This document shows positions 37,986 to 47,294 of a DNA stretch of 64,000 nucleotides, piece after piece; within the stretch, counting starts at the first letter, position 1; each line of letters starts with the position of its first letter. The stretch lies in NCBI RefSeq assembly GCF_000178995.1, contig NZ_ADVZ01000002.1, positions 1 through 64,000 on the forward strand, read 5' to 3'. Position numbers and translations under genes: made by a program. This DNA is from Afipia sp. 1NLS2 (GTDB taxonomy: Bacteria > Pseudomonadota > Alphaproteobacteria > Rhizobiales > Xanthobacteraceae). The notes below the pieces were generated by a model, which searched no databases, had not been told where the DNA came from, and saw only the letters and a program-made list of their open reading frames with translations.

Positions 37986-39635
37986 CTAGCGGTTGTCCGC
38001 AAGGATGAATGAGGAACCTTTCTCGGCGATCATGGCGGTGGGCGTGTTGGTGTTCCCGGAGGTGATGGTCGGCATCACCGAGGCGTCGATCACGCGCAGC
38101 CGCTCGATTCCGAAGAATCGCAGACGTTCATCGACCACCGCGAGCGGATCGCTCGGCAGTCCCATTTTCGCGGTTCCCACTGGATGGAAGATGGTGGTGC
38201 CGATATCGCCGGCGGCCTTTGCGAGCGAAGCATCGTCGTCGCCGACGGAAGGGCCGGGGAGGTATTCCTCAGGATTGTAGGCCGCCATCGCGGGTTGTTT
38301 CATCATCTTGCGTGTCACGCGAATCGCATCGGCAGCGACCTTGCGGTCCGCGTCGGTCGACAGATAGTGCGGTGCGATGATCGGCTTTTCGTCCGGCGCT
38401 GCGGATCGCAACCTGATCTCGCCACGCGAGGTCGGACGCAGATTGCACGCGCTGAGTGTGATGGCGGGAAAATCGTGCAGCGGATCGCCGAACTTGTCGA
38501 GCGACAGCGGTTGTGCGTGAAACTGGATGTTGGCGCGTTCGTGCTCTGGGCTCGACCGCGTGAAGATTCCGAGCTGCGAGGGTGCCATTGTCAGCGGCCC
38601 GCGTCGCCGCAGCGCATAATCGATGCCCATCCATGCGCGCTGGACCAGCGAAGCGTAAACCTCGTTGAGGGTCTTGATGCCCTGGACCTTGTAAATCGCG
38701 CGCTGTTGCAGGTGGTCTTGTAGATTGCGCCCGACGCCCTGACGGTCGAGAACGGTTTCGATGCCGAGTGGCTCCAGCCATTCGCGCGGTCCGATGCCGG
38801 AGCGATGCAGGATCTGCACCGAGCCGATTGATCCCGACGTGAGGATGACTTCGCCCTTGGCACGGGCCTCGAATGTCTTGCCGTCGCGGCTGTAGCGGAC
38901 GCCGACCGCGCGGCCGTTCTCGATGATAAGCTTATCGACCAGCACATTGGTCTCCAGCCGCAGGTTCGGGCGGTTCAGTGCGGGCTTGAGAAAGCCGCGC
39001 GCCGACGACCAGCGCCGTCCGCGCTTCTGGTTGACCTGAAAATAGCTGGAGCCTTCATTGTCGCCGGTGTTGAAATCGGGAATCTTGCGGATACCCATCT
39101 GTTCGGCGGCGTTTGCGATGGCGTCGAGCACGTCCCATGAAATACGCGGCGGCTCGATCCGCCATCCGCCGCCCGCGCCGTGATATTCGGTCGCACCGAG
39201 GTAATGATCCTCAAGCGACTTGAACGATTTCAGCACGTCATCCCAGCCCCAGCCATTGAGGCCGAGCTGACGCCAGTGATCGTAGTCCGCAGCCTGGCCG
39301 CGCATCGACACCATCGCGTTGATCGCGGAGCAGCCGCCGATCACCTTGCCGCGCGGATAATGCAGCGAGCGGCCGTTAAGGCCGGGCTCCGGTTCGGTGC
39401 GAAACATCCAGTCGGAGCGCGGATTGCCGATGGCGAACAGATAGCCGACCGGAATGTGAAACCAGATCCAGTTATCGCGCCCCCCGGCCTCCAGTGTCAG
39501 CACCCGGTTTTTCGGGTCGGCGGACAATCGGTTGGAGACAATGCAGCCGGCAGTGCCGGCGCCTACGACAATATAGTCATAGTCACCTTCGAGAAGATCG
39601 GTCATGGGGGAGCCTTCGGCATTTTCAAACGTCAT
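37986..39635 (-). CDS. GMC family FAD-dependent oxidoreductase (choline dehydrogenase-like)
   Basis: A 549-aa flavoenzyme of the glucose-methanol-choline family. The N-terminal dinucleotide motif is DYIVVGAGTAGCIVSNRLS, followed by the GMC signature region GGCSAINAMVSMRGQ. The second signature is GSIGSVQILHRSGIGP. The C-terminal catalytic His and Asn lie in IFHPVGTAKMG and TSGNTNTPTAMIAEK. The start could be 39635 or the ATG at 39605, which removes 10 residues and brings the domain close to the N terminus. It oxidises an alcohol, but the substrate is unknown. It is divergent from the amidohydrolase. Confidence 0.88.
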   Translation of the reverse strand: MTFENAEGSPMTDLLEGDYDYIVVGAGTAGCIVSNRLSADPKNRVLTLEAGGRDNWIWFHIPVGYLFAIGNPRSDWMFRTEPEPGLNGRSLHYPRGKVIGGCSAINAMVSMRGQAADYDHWRQLGLNGWGWDDVLKSFKSLEDHYLGATEYHGAGGGWRIEPPRISWDVLDAIANAAEQMGIRKIPDFNTGDNEGSSYFQVNQKRGRRWSSARGFLKPALNRPNLRLETNVLVDKLIIENGRAVGVRYSRDGKTFEARAKGEVILTSGSIGSVQILHRSGIGPREWLEPLGIETVLDRQGVGRNLQDHLQQRAIYKVQGIKTLNEVYASLVQRAWMGIDYALRRRGPLTMAPSQLGIFTRSSPEHERANIQFHAQPLSLDKFGDPLHDFPAITLSACNLRPTSRGEIRLRSAAPDEKPIIAPHYLSTDADRKVAADAIRVTRKMMKQPAMAAYNPEEYLPGPSVGDDDASLAKAAGDIGTTIFHPVGTAKMGLPSDPLAVVDERLRFFGIERLRVIDASVMPTITSGNTNTPTAMIAEKGSSFILADNR

Positions 39636-39733
39636 GTGGTCTTAACGCGCAGATTCGCGGCACGCCATTGCACTTTGAGCCAGAGGCACGGGCATGTTAC
39701 CTTTGTGCGTCGCACTCTTTTCAGGTTCGCCGA

Positions 39734-40909
39734 ATGCCGATCGTCAATCGCATCTCCGAATTCCAGCCCGAGATCACCGCGTGGCGGCGTGAACTGCATG
39801 CGCACCCCGAGCTGATGTACGAGGTGCACCGGACGGCGGAGTTCGTCGCCGCGAAATTGCGCGAATTCGGCTGCGACGATGTGGCGACCGGGATCGGACG
39901 CACCGGCGTGGTCGGGCGCATCAAGGGCCGCAAGCCCGCGCAAGGTGACGGCATCAAGGTGGTCGCCCTGCGTGCCGACATGGACGCGCTGCCGATCGAG
40001 GAAGAAACCGGCGCGCCGTATCGCTCGACCGTGCCGGGCCGGATGCATGCTTGCGGCCATGATGGCCACACCGCGATGCTGCTCGGTGCTGCGCGTTATC
40101 TCACCGAGACGCGCAATTTTGCGGGCGAAGCGGTGGTGGTGTTTCAACCCGCCGAAGAAGGCGGTGCGGGTGCTGCTGCGATGCTCGACGACGGTCTGGT
40201 GGAAAAATACGGCATCGATGAAATCTATGGGATGCACAATTCTCCCGGCATGGCGGTGGGGACGTTCGCGTTGCGCGCCGGCCCGGCTATGGCCTCGACC
40301 GATCATGTCGACATCGAGATCGAAGGTGCCGGCGGTCATGCTGCTGCACCGCACAAGGCGATCGATCCAGTGCTGGCCGGTTCGCAACTGATCGTTGCGT
40401 TGCAGTCCATCGTCTCGCGGGCCGCCGATCCTCTGGAGGCGGCGGTGATCTCGATCTGCCAGTTCAAGGCGGGCGATGCACGTAACGTCATCCCGCAGAC
40501 CGCGACGCTGATCGGCACGGTGCGCACGCTTACGCCGCAGATGCGCGACATGGTCGAGAAGCGGGTGCGGGAGATTGCAGCCGGCATTGCGACGCAGAGC
40601 GGGGCGAAGATCGCCGTGGATTATCGGCGCGGCTATCCGGTGCTGGCGAATCATGCCGGACAAACCGATATCGCGGCGCAGGTGGCGGGCGAGGTCGCCG
40701 GGCAGGGGCGGGTCAGCCTCGGTATTCCGCCTTTGATGGCGGCGGAGGATTTCGCCTACATGCTGCAGGCGCGTCCGGGGGCATTCATCTTTCTCGGCAA
40801 CGGCGACAGCGCCGGCTGGCACCACCCGGCGTTCGATTTCAACGACGACGCCATCGTTTTCGGGACGTCCTACTGGGTCCGGCTGGTGGAAACCCGGCTT
40901 CCTGCCTGA
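39734..40909 (+). CDS. M20D family amidohydrolase (hippurate hydrolase-like)
   Basis: A 391-aa metal-dependent hydrolase. RRELHAHPELMYEVHRTAEFV is the typical start. Metal and catalytic residues lie in ALRADMDALPIEEETG, HACGHDGHTAMLLGAA and PAEEGGAGA. A dimerisation lid domain (AGGHAAAPH) and the C-terminal MAAEDFAYML follow. The family cleaves N-acyl amino acids such as hippurate or N-acetyl/indole-acetyl conjugates. ATG 39734 gives the normal length; the frame is open far upstream but would overlap the divergent gene. Confidence 0.9.
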   Translation: MPIVNRISEFQPEITAWRRELHAHPELMYEVHRTAEFVAAKLREFGCDDVATGIGRTGVVGRIKGRKPAQGDGIKVVALRADMDALPIEEETGAPYRSTVPGRMHACGHDGHTAMLLGAARYLTETRNFAGEAVVVFQPAEEGGAGAAAMLDDGLVEKYGIDEIYGMHNSPGMAVGTFALRAGPAMASTDHVDIEIEGAGGHAAAPHKAIDPVLAGSQLIVALQSIVSRAADPLEAAVISICQFKAGDARNVIPQTATLIGTVRTLTPQMRDMVEKRVREIAAGIATQSGAKIAVDYRRGYPVLANHAGQTDIAAQVAGEVAGQGRVSLGIPPLMAAEDFAYMLQARPGAFIFLGNGDSAGWHHPAFDFNDDAIVFGTSYWVRLVETRLPA

Positions 40910-41148
40910 ATCGGCCGAGAATCGTGATTTTTCGGATGTTTTGAAGGTTTTCGCCGGGCCGCCGGGCAGCGGAATTAACACATAATCGAAGAAGTGATCG
41001 GAATTCCTCCCGCCCACGATGTTTTGGATTGTCGAAAAGCCAAAACCGGCCCTATAGACGGCCGGGTTGACGGGATACCGTCACACTTGGGTTGCGACCG
41101 TCGGGCCATAATCATGGCAGTCTTTTCTTCTTTCACGGGATCGTTCGC

Positions 41149-42402
41149 GTGCTGGATCACCGCCCTTCCTTGAAGGATATCATTGCCCGGATCGGGCCCA
41201 AGCGGGCCGTGTTCGGTCTTTGCGCCGTGCTGGGCGCTGGTGCTGTGATTTACGGCGGCGTCCATCTTCTGTCTCCGGACCCGCAACTGTCCGACATTTC
41301 CAGCAAGGCGGCCCGCGATCCGACCCGCTACAAGCCGACGGCGGTGGAATGGGCGAGCCTGACGGTGATGCCTGCCACGCAAAAGGTGTTCCGCGCCGAG
41401 CACATCACCGAAGGCAAGATTTCCATCGACGAGGATCGCTCCACCCAGGTGTTCTCGCCCTACACCGGGCGTGTGACGAAACTCTTGGTGCGCGCGGGCG
41501 ATCATGTCGAGCAGGGGCAGCCTCTGTTCGTGCTCGAGGCCACCGACACCGTGCAGGCCCAGAACGAGTTTATCGCGGCGCTGACCGCGACCAACAAGGC
41601 GCGGTCAGCGCTCGATCTCGCGCAGACGCAGGGCAAGCGCGCCAAGGAATTGTTCGACGGCAAGGCCGTTCCGCTGAAGGACTACCAGTCCGCTCAGGCG
41701 ACGGAGGTGCAGGCGGAAAACGACATGCGTTCGGCGCAGACGGCGCTTGAAGCGTCACGCAACCGCCTGAAGATTCTCGGCCTGAGCGATGCCGCCATCG
41801 CCTCCTTCCAGGACAAGGGCAGCATCAATCCGGAGTTGACCGTCGTGTCGCCGATCGCGGGCACCGTGGTCCAGCGCAAGGTCGGGCCGGGGCAATACAT
41901 CAACGCGGGCGCGACTGATCCTGTTTTCGTGATCGGCGATCTGTCGACCGTGTGGCTGACCGGCTATGTCCGCGAGGTGGACGCCGACGATGTCGCGGTA
42001 GGACAGGACGTCTCCTTCACCGTTTTGTCGTCGCCGGGGCGTACGCGCACCGCGCGGATCAATTATGTCGCGACCGCGATCGATCCGGTGACACGGCGGC
42101 TGACCATCCGCGCCACCATCGACAATTCCGACGGCAGCCTGAAGCCGGAAATGTTCGCCAACGTCACGATCTTTTCGCCGGGCGACCATCCTGCGGTGGC
42201 GGTGCCGAAGCAGGCCCTGATCTACGAGGCGGAGAATGTCCGGCTTTGGGTCGCGCATGACAACAAGACCATCGAATTGCGCCCGGTGAAGGTCGGCCTG
42301 TCGAGCGGCAATCTTGTCGAGGTGACGGAAAACCTCCGTCCCGGCGAGCAGGTCGTCGTCAAGGGCGGGCTGTTCATCGATCGTGCCGCGTCCGGCAGCT
42401 AA
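41149..42402 (+). CDS. RND efflux membrane-fusion protein (CzcB/CusB-like)
   Basis: A 417-aa adaptor paired with the metal-type pump downstream. An N-terminal membrane anchor (FGLCAVLGAGAVIYGGVHLL, about 23-42) is followed by a beta-barrel/lipoyl arrangement: STQVFSPYTGRVTKLLVRAGD, a coiled-coil hairpin rich in Ala/Gln/Lys, and LTVVSPIAGTVVQRKVGPGQY. The C-terminal domains end with GEQVVVKGGLF. No His-rich metal-binding tail is seen, so metal cargo is not certain. GTG 41149 follows ACGGGA; an upstream in-frame start at 41092 would add 19 residues. Confidence 0.87.
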   Translation: MLDHRPSLKDIIARIGPKRAVFGLCAVLGAGAVIYGGVHLLSPDPQLSDISSKAARDPTRYKPTAVEWASLTVMPATQKVFRAEHITEGKISIDEDRSTQVFSPYTGRVTKLLVRAGDHVEQGQPLFVLEATDTVQAQNEFIAALTATNKARSALDLAQTQGKRAKELFDGKAVPLKDYQSAQATEVQAENDMRSAQTALEASRNRLKILGLSDAAIASFQDKGSINPELTVVSPIAGTVVQRKVGPGQYINAGATDPVFVIGDLSTVWLTGYVREVDADDVAVGQDVSFTVLSSPGRTRTARINYVATAIDPVTRRLTIRATIDNSDGSLKPEMFANVTIFSPGDHPAVAVPKQALIYEAENVRLWVAHDNKTIELRPVKVGLSSGNLVEVTENLRPGEQVVVKGGLFIDRAASGS

Positions 42403-42520
42403 TAATGGCTCAATCCATCCGCCGATGCCGCAGTGTGCGGCCAAATCAGAGCGTCTGCGGCAGGCATGAAGCCACCGGCGCAGACGGCCTGCGACAGGCC
42501 TCCTATCGAGGGGCGCTGGA

Positions 42521-45500
42521 TTGATCGACCGTCTCGTCTCGCTGGCTGTTCATCGCCGCTTCCTCATTCTCGGCATTTTTGCCGCGGTGGTGATCGGCGG
42601 CCTGATCGCGTTCGAGAAGCTCAACATCGAGGCCTATCCCGATCCGACCGCGCCGATGGTGGACGTCGTCACGCAAAGCGCGGGCATGTCGGCCGAGGAG
42701 ATTGAGCGCTACATTACGATCCCGATCGAAACCCAAGTGGCGGGCATCAAGAACCTGCGTGTCATCCGCACGATCTCGCTCTACGGGTTATCCGACGTCA
42801 AACTGCAGTTCTCGTTCGATTATACCTATGAAGAGGCTTTGCAGCAGGTTCTGAACCGGCTGGGGCAATTGTCGCCATTGCCCGGGGGAGCCCAGCCTGG
42901 GATTTCGCCACTGAGTGCGGTCGGCGAAATCTACCGCTATCGTCTGGTTGGGCCGCCAAATTACAGCGTGCTCGATCTCAAGACCTTGCAGGATTGGGTG
43001 TTGCAGCGCCGTTTCCGTGCGGTGCCGGGCGTAATCGACGTCACCGGTTGGGGCGGCAAGACCAAGACCTACGAGTTGCAGGTCGATTTCAACAAGCTCG
43101 CGGCGGCGGGCCTGTCGTTGCCGCAATTGCTGCAGGCGGTCAGTAATGCCAACATCAATGTTGGCGGCAGCACCGTCAATATCGGCACACAGTCGGCGGT
43201 GGTGCGCGGTGTCGGCCTGATCCGCTCGGTGGACGATCTCGCCAACACCATGATCTCGCAGAGCGCCGGCAACCCGATCCTGGTGAAGGATGTCGCCAAG
43301 GTCGAGATCGGTTACAAGCCACGGCTCGGCATCGCCGGAATGAACGATGCCGACGACATCGTGCAGGGCATCGTGCTGATGCGTCGTGGCGAGAAAAGCT
43401 CGCCGACCATCGCGCGCGTCACCCAGATGGTCGACACAATCAACAAGTCCAATATCCTGCCGCCCGGCGTGCGCATCGAGCGCATCTACGATCGTCAGGA
43501 CCTGATCGATACCACGACGGCAACGGTGCTGCACAACATGGTCGTCGGCATCATCCTGATCGTATTGTTGCAATGGCTGTTCCTGGGCGATCTGCGCAGC
43601 GCGCTGATCGTCGGCGCGACGATTCCGTTCGCGCTGTTTTTCGCTGTCATCATTCTCGTGCTGCGGGGCGAATCCGCGAATCTGCTGTCGGTCGGCGCTA
43701 TCGACTTCGGCCTGATCGTGGACGGTACCGTCATCATGGTGGAGGCGATCTTCCGGCGGCTGTCGCACGGCACCGAACTGTCCCCGACCGAGGAAGAGGC
43801 GATTTCGCCCGAGACAATGATGGGGATGAAGAGTCACGGGATTTTCAGCGCGGCCGCCGACGTGTCGCGTTCGATCTTCTTTGCCGCGGCGATCATCATT
43901 GCAGCCTTCCTGCCGCTGTTCACGCTGAGCGGTGTCGAGGGCAATATCTTCGGCCCGATGGCGCGAACCTATGCCTACGCGCTGGTCGGCGGCTTGCTTG
44001 CAACTTTCACCGTGACGCCGGCGCTCAGCGCCATCATCCTGCCCGCGCATGTTCACGAGGTCGAAACGCGAGTGGTGCGCTGGTTGCATGCGCGCTACGG
44101 GCCGTTGCTGAATTGGGTAGTGGCGCACACCAGATACGTGATCACCGCAGCAGGTGTGCTGCTGGTTTTCACTTTCATCGCGATCCGGATGCTCGGGCTG
44201 GAATTCCTGCCGAAGCTCGAGGAGGGCAACCTGTGGATTCGCGCCACGCTGCCATCCACCATCTCGCTCGAAGCAGGCAACACCTACGTCAACGAGATGC
44301 GGCGCCTGATTGCTGAGCGGCCGGAAGTGCAGTCAGTGGTGTCGCAGCATGGCCGCCCGGATGACGGCACCGATGCCGCAGGCTTCTTCAATGCGGAATT
44401 CTTTGCGCCGCTGAAGCCCGTGAGCCAGTGGCCCGGGACGCACGACAAGGACGAGGTGACGTCTGAACTACTGGCGCAGTTGCAGGCGAAGTTCCCGGGC
44501 GTCGAATTCAACTTCTCGCAATATCTGCAGGACAACGTCGCGGAAGCGGTGTCGGGCGTGAAGGGCGAGAATTCGATCAAGCTGTTCGGCAACGATCTCG
44601 TCGAACTCACGGAGACGGCCAACAAGATCAAGTCGGTGCTGGCGACGGTACGGGGCATCGCCGACCTGTCGGTGTTCACCTCGCTCGGGCAGCCGACGAT
44701 CCAGATCGATGTCGACCGCGTCCGCGCGGCGCGCTACGGGCTGTCCCCGGGCGACATCAACGCCACCATCCGCGTCGCCATCGGCGGCGACAGCGCAGGT
44801 GACCTGTATGAGCCGGGCAGCGACCGTCATTTCCCGATTGTCGTTCGCCTCGCGCCGGAATATCGCAAGAGTGCCGAAAGCATCCGCAACCTGCGGATTG
44901 CGGCGCAGGGGCCGAACGGCATCACGCAGATTCCGTTGAGCGAGGTTGCGACGATCAAGCTCGTTTCCGGCGCGGCCTACATCTACCGGGAACAGCAGGA
45001 ACGCTATCTGCCGATCAAGTTCTCGGTGCGCGAGCGCGACCTTGGCAGCACCATCCGCGAAGCGCAGGAGAAGGTGGCCGCCGAGGTGAAGCTGCCTCCG
45101 GGCACGCATCTCGAGTGGGTCGGCGAGTTCAGCAATTTGCAGGATGCGATCAAGCGGCTGTCGATCGTGGTGCCGATCAGCCTCGCATTGATTGGCGTTC
45201 TGCTGTGGTTCAATTTCGGCTCGATGGTTGACACCATGCTCGCGATGAGCGTGATCCCGATGGCGGTGCTTGGCGGCGTGCTCGGCCTCTTGTTCAGCGG
45301 TGTGCCATTCAGCGTGTCGGCGGCGATCGGCTTCATCGCGTTGTTCGGCATCGCGGTGATGGACGGCATCATCATGCTGTCGCAATACAATCAGCTCATC
45401 GATGAGGGTGTGGATCGCGTCAAGGCGGTGATCCGCACCGGCGAATTGCAGATGCGGCCCGTGCTGATGACCTGCGCCGTCGCGGGCATTGGCTTGCTGC

Positions 45501-45652
45501 CTGCAGCCTTGTCGACGGGCATCGGCTCGCAGGTGCAGAAGCCGCTGGCGCTGGTGGTGGTGTCCGGCATGGCGCTCGCGCCGATCGTGATCCTCGTCAC
45601 GCTGCCGGTGCTGATCCTGCTTTTCTCGCGGCGCGGGCGCGAGCAAGCTTAA
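42521..45652 (+). CDS. Heavy-metal-type RND efflux permease (CzcA/CusA family)
   Basis: A 1043-aa inner-membrane proton/cation antiporter. AYPDPTAPMVDV and the early KLNIEAYPD segment are typical of the HME-RND branch. The TM4 proton-relay trio is exactly spaced, D395, D401 and E408 in IDFGLIVDGTVIMVE, matching CzcA D402/D408/E415. Twelve transmembrane helices and two periplasmic loops are expected. Start is TTG 42521 after GAGGGGCG. The adaptor lies 118 bases upstream and the TolC-like gene is convergent 13 bases downstream. Likely substrates are divalent metals (Co, Zn, Cd) or Cu/Ag, but the ion cannot be told from this sequence. Confidence 0.92.
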   Translation: MIDRLVSLAVHRRFLILGIFAAVVIGGLIAFEKLNIEAYPDPTAPMVDVVTQSAGMSAEEIERYITIPIETQVAGIKNLRVIRTISLYGLSDVKLQFSFDYTYEEALQQVLNRLGQLSPLPGGAQPGISPLSAVGEIYRYRLVGPPNYSVLDLKTLQDWVLQRRFRAVPGVIDVTGWGGKTKTYELQVDFNKLAAAGLSLPQLLQAVSNANINVGGSTVNIGTQSAVVRGVGLIRSVDDLANTMISQSAGNPILVKDVAKVEIGYKPRLGIAGMNDADDIVQGIVLMRRGEKSSPTIARVTQMVDTINKSNILPPGVRIERIYDRQDLIDTTTATVLHNMVVGIILIVLLQWLFLGDLRSALIVGATIPFALFFAVIILVLRGESANLLSVGAIDFGLIVDGTVIMVEAIFRRLSHGTELSPTEEEAISPETMMGMKSHGIFSAAADVSRSIFFAAAIIIAAFLPLFTLSGVEGNIFGPMARTYAYALVGGLLATFTVTPALSAIILPAHVHEVETRVVRWLHARYGPLLNWVVAHTRYVITAAGVLLVFTFIAIRMLGLEFLPKLEEGNLWIRATLPSTISLEAGNTYVNEMRRLIAERPEVQSVVSQHGRPDDGTDAAGFFNAEFFAPLKPVSQWPGTHDKDEVTSELLAQLQAKFPGVEFNFSQYLQDNVAEAVSGVKGENSIKLFGNDLVELTETANKIKSVLATVRGIADLSVFTSLGQPTIQIDVDRVRAARYGLSPGDINATIRVAIGGDSAGDLYEPGSDRHFPIVVRLAPEYRKSAESIRNLRIAAQGPNGITQIPLSEVATIKLVSGAAYIYREQQERYLPIKFSVRERDLGSTIREAQEKVAAEVKLPPGTHLEWVGEFSNLQDAIKRLSIVVPISLALIGVLLWFNFGSMVDTMLAMSVIPMAVLGGVLGLLFSGVPFSVSAAIGFIALFGIAVMDGIIMLSQYNQLIDEGVDRVKAVIRTGELQMRPVLMTCAVAGIGLLPAALSTGIGSQVQKPLALVVVSGMALAPIVILVTLPVLILLFSRRGREQA

Positions 45653-45665
45653 GTTACAACCTGAG

Positions 45666-47063
45666 TTATTGCCCTGACGGGGTGCGCAGGCCGTGCCAGG
45701 CGTCGCGTACCTGATGGTAGTGCACCTCGGGCAGGTAATCCGGCGTGTTGAGGCCCAATGTGCGGACGTCGAGCTTGCCGATGGCGCTGAGCAGCGTGTA
45801 GGAGGCGATCACCCGGTCGCGCTGGCTGAGGATCTGGCGGCTGCGCGCGGCGGTGAGATCGGCCTGTGCGTTCAGCACGTCGAGCGTGGTGCGCTGGCCG
45901 GCTTGAGCCTCGCGCCGGACGCCCGCAAGCGCGACCGTTGCGGCTTTCACTTCGCTTTCGGCGGCAGAGAGGGCGACCTTGGCACCTTCATTGGTGATGA
46001 AGGCGCTGAGGGCAGCCGTCCGCGCCTGATTGCGGACTTGCTCCAGCACCTGACGGCTCTGCATCGCCAGCTCCTTCGACTGGCGGGTCTGCGACGCGGC
46101 GAGGCCGCCGTCATAGATCGGCATGGTGAGCTGGCCGACCACCGTGGCCTGATCGGCGCGCTTCACGCTGAGATAGGGGTCGCCGTCCGATTGGCGCAGC
46201 ACGTTGCCCTGCACGGTCACCTGCGGCATCAGACTCGATTCCGCGACGCTGATCGTCGTGGTCGCGACGTCGACATCGTAGGTCGCCGCGATCACCGCCG
46301 GATTCTGCTTGATGGCCAGATCGATCGATGCCTGCTGGGTATGAGGGATGAAGCGATCGACCGTGGGGGCGGCGGCCAGATGGCCGGGCCGCTCACCGAT
46401 CACCTGAGCATAGGTGGCCTCGCTGACCTGAAGCGCGACCTGCGCCGCGTTCAGGTCGGCCAGCCCGCGACTGAGCCGCGCCTCGGCCTGCGCGGTGTCG
46501 GTGGGCGTGACATCGCCTGCCGCAAGACGGGTGCGGGCGACACCCAGCGTTTCGCGCAGGAATTGCACATTGAGCTTCTGGGTCTCGACCAGCGCCTGAT
46601 TGGCGATCACATTCATGTAAGCGGTCACGGCGTCGAGTAGCACGCCCTGGCCGGTATTGCGCAGCGCCTCGCGCCCTGACAGCACCTGGAATTCTGCGAC
46701 CCGCACGCTGGACGAGGTCTTGAAGCCGTTGAACAGCGTCTGCGTGACGGTGACGCCGATCTGCCAGGGTTTCTGTCCCTGGGTCTGGATCGAATTATCA
46801 GGCAGGGTATTGCGGACGGTCTGCAGGCCGGCGGACAGGCTGGCGATGATCTGCGGCCGGTAACCTGACAGCGCTTGCGGCACGTTTTCATCGGTGGCGC
46901 GCTGCTGGGCGCGGGAGGCGTTCAATTGCGGGCTGGACTGATAGGCCTTCACCAGTGCGTCCTGCAGCGTTTCGGCGAATGCAGGGCGCGAGCCCGAAGC
47001 TGCGCCTAGCAGCAACAGGGCCATCACCGCTCCGTAACTCTGCTGTGAATGCCAACGAATCAT
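45666..47063 (-). CDS. tolC: TolC family outer-membrane efflux channel
   Basis: A 465-aa outer-membrane protein with a signal peptide (MALLLLGAASG core, PAFAE cleavage site). Two OEP repeats follow. Helical segments LQDALVKAYQSSPQLNASRAQ and LAAGDVTPTDTAQAEARL open the first half, and the equivalent AGQRTTLDVLNAQADLTAARS appears in the second. TolC-type channels serve RND pumps and type I secretion. Although convergent with the metal pump, it is close enough to be its partner, or that of the pump at 7137-10220. It ends 13 bases from the pump stop. Confidence 0.9.
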   Translation of the reverse strand: MIRWHSQQSYGAVMALLLLGAASGSRPAFAETLQDALVKAYQSSPQLNASRAQQRATDENVPQALSGYRPQIIASLSAGLQTVRNTLPDNSIQTQGQKPWQIGVTVTQTLFNGFKTSSSVRVAEFQVLSGREALRNTGQGVLLDAVTAYMNVIANQALVETQKLNVQFLRETLGVARTRLAAGDVTPTDTAQAEARLSRGLADLNAAQVALQVSEATYAQVIGERPGHLAAAPTVDRFIPHTQQASIDLAIKQNPAVIAATYDVDVATTTISVAESSLMPQVTVQGNVLRQSDGDPYLSVKRADQATVVGQLTMPIYDGGLAASQTRQSKELAMQSRQVLEQVRNQARTAALSAFITNEGAKVALSAAESEVKAATVALAGVRREAQAGQRTTLDVLNAQADLTAARSRQILSQRDRVIASYTLLSAIGKLDVRTLGLNTPDYLPEVHYHQVRDAWHGLRTPSGQ

Positions 47064-47294
47064 GACGCCCGATCACAAAGGTCCCCGCGACAGCGGATAC
47101 CTCAACTTTGGGGGCAGTCATACTGGCCGGGCGGGGCTTGAGCAAACCTTGGGCAAACTGTCCCGTGAAAATGTTGGCGGCTGTGGCAATCCGACCGCGA
47201 TGAACGCGGAAGATGCCTAATTTGCTTGACCTTGCCGCACGGGTGATGACAGTCGGCCCGGCTCCGGCAGTGCGAAACGGTGGGTCGAAACAGC

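Noticed and set aside
39494-39733. 80-codon N-terminal extension of the M20 amidohydrolase
   Set aside because: It would overlap the divergent GMC gene, and the family begins at the RRELHAHPE region just after ATG 39734.
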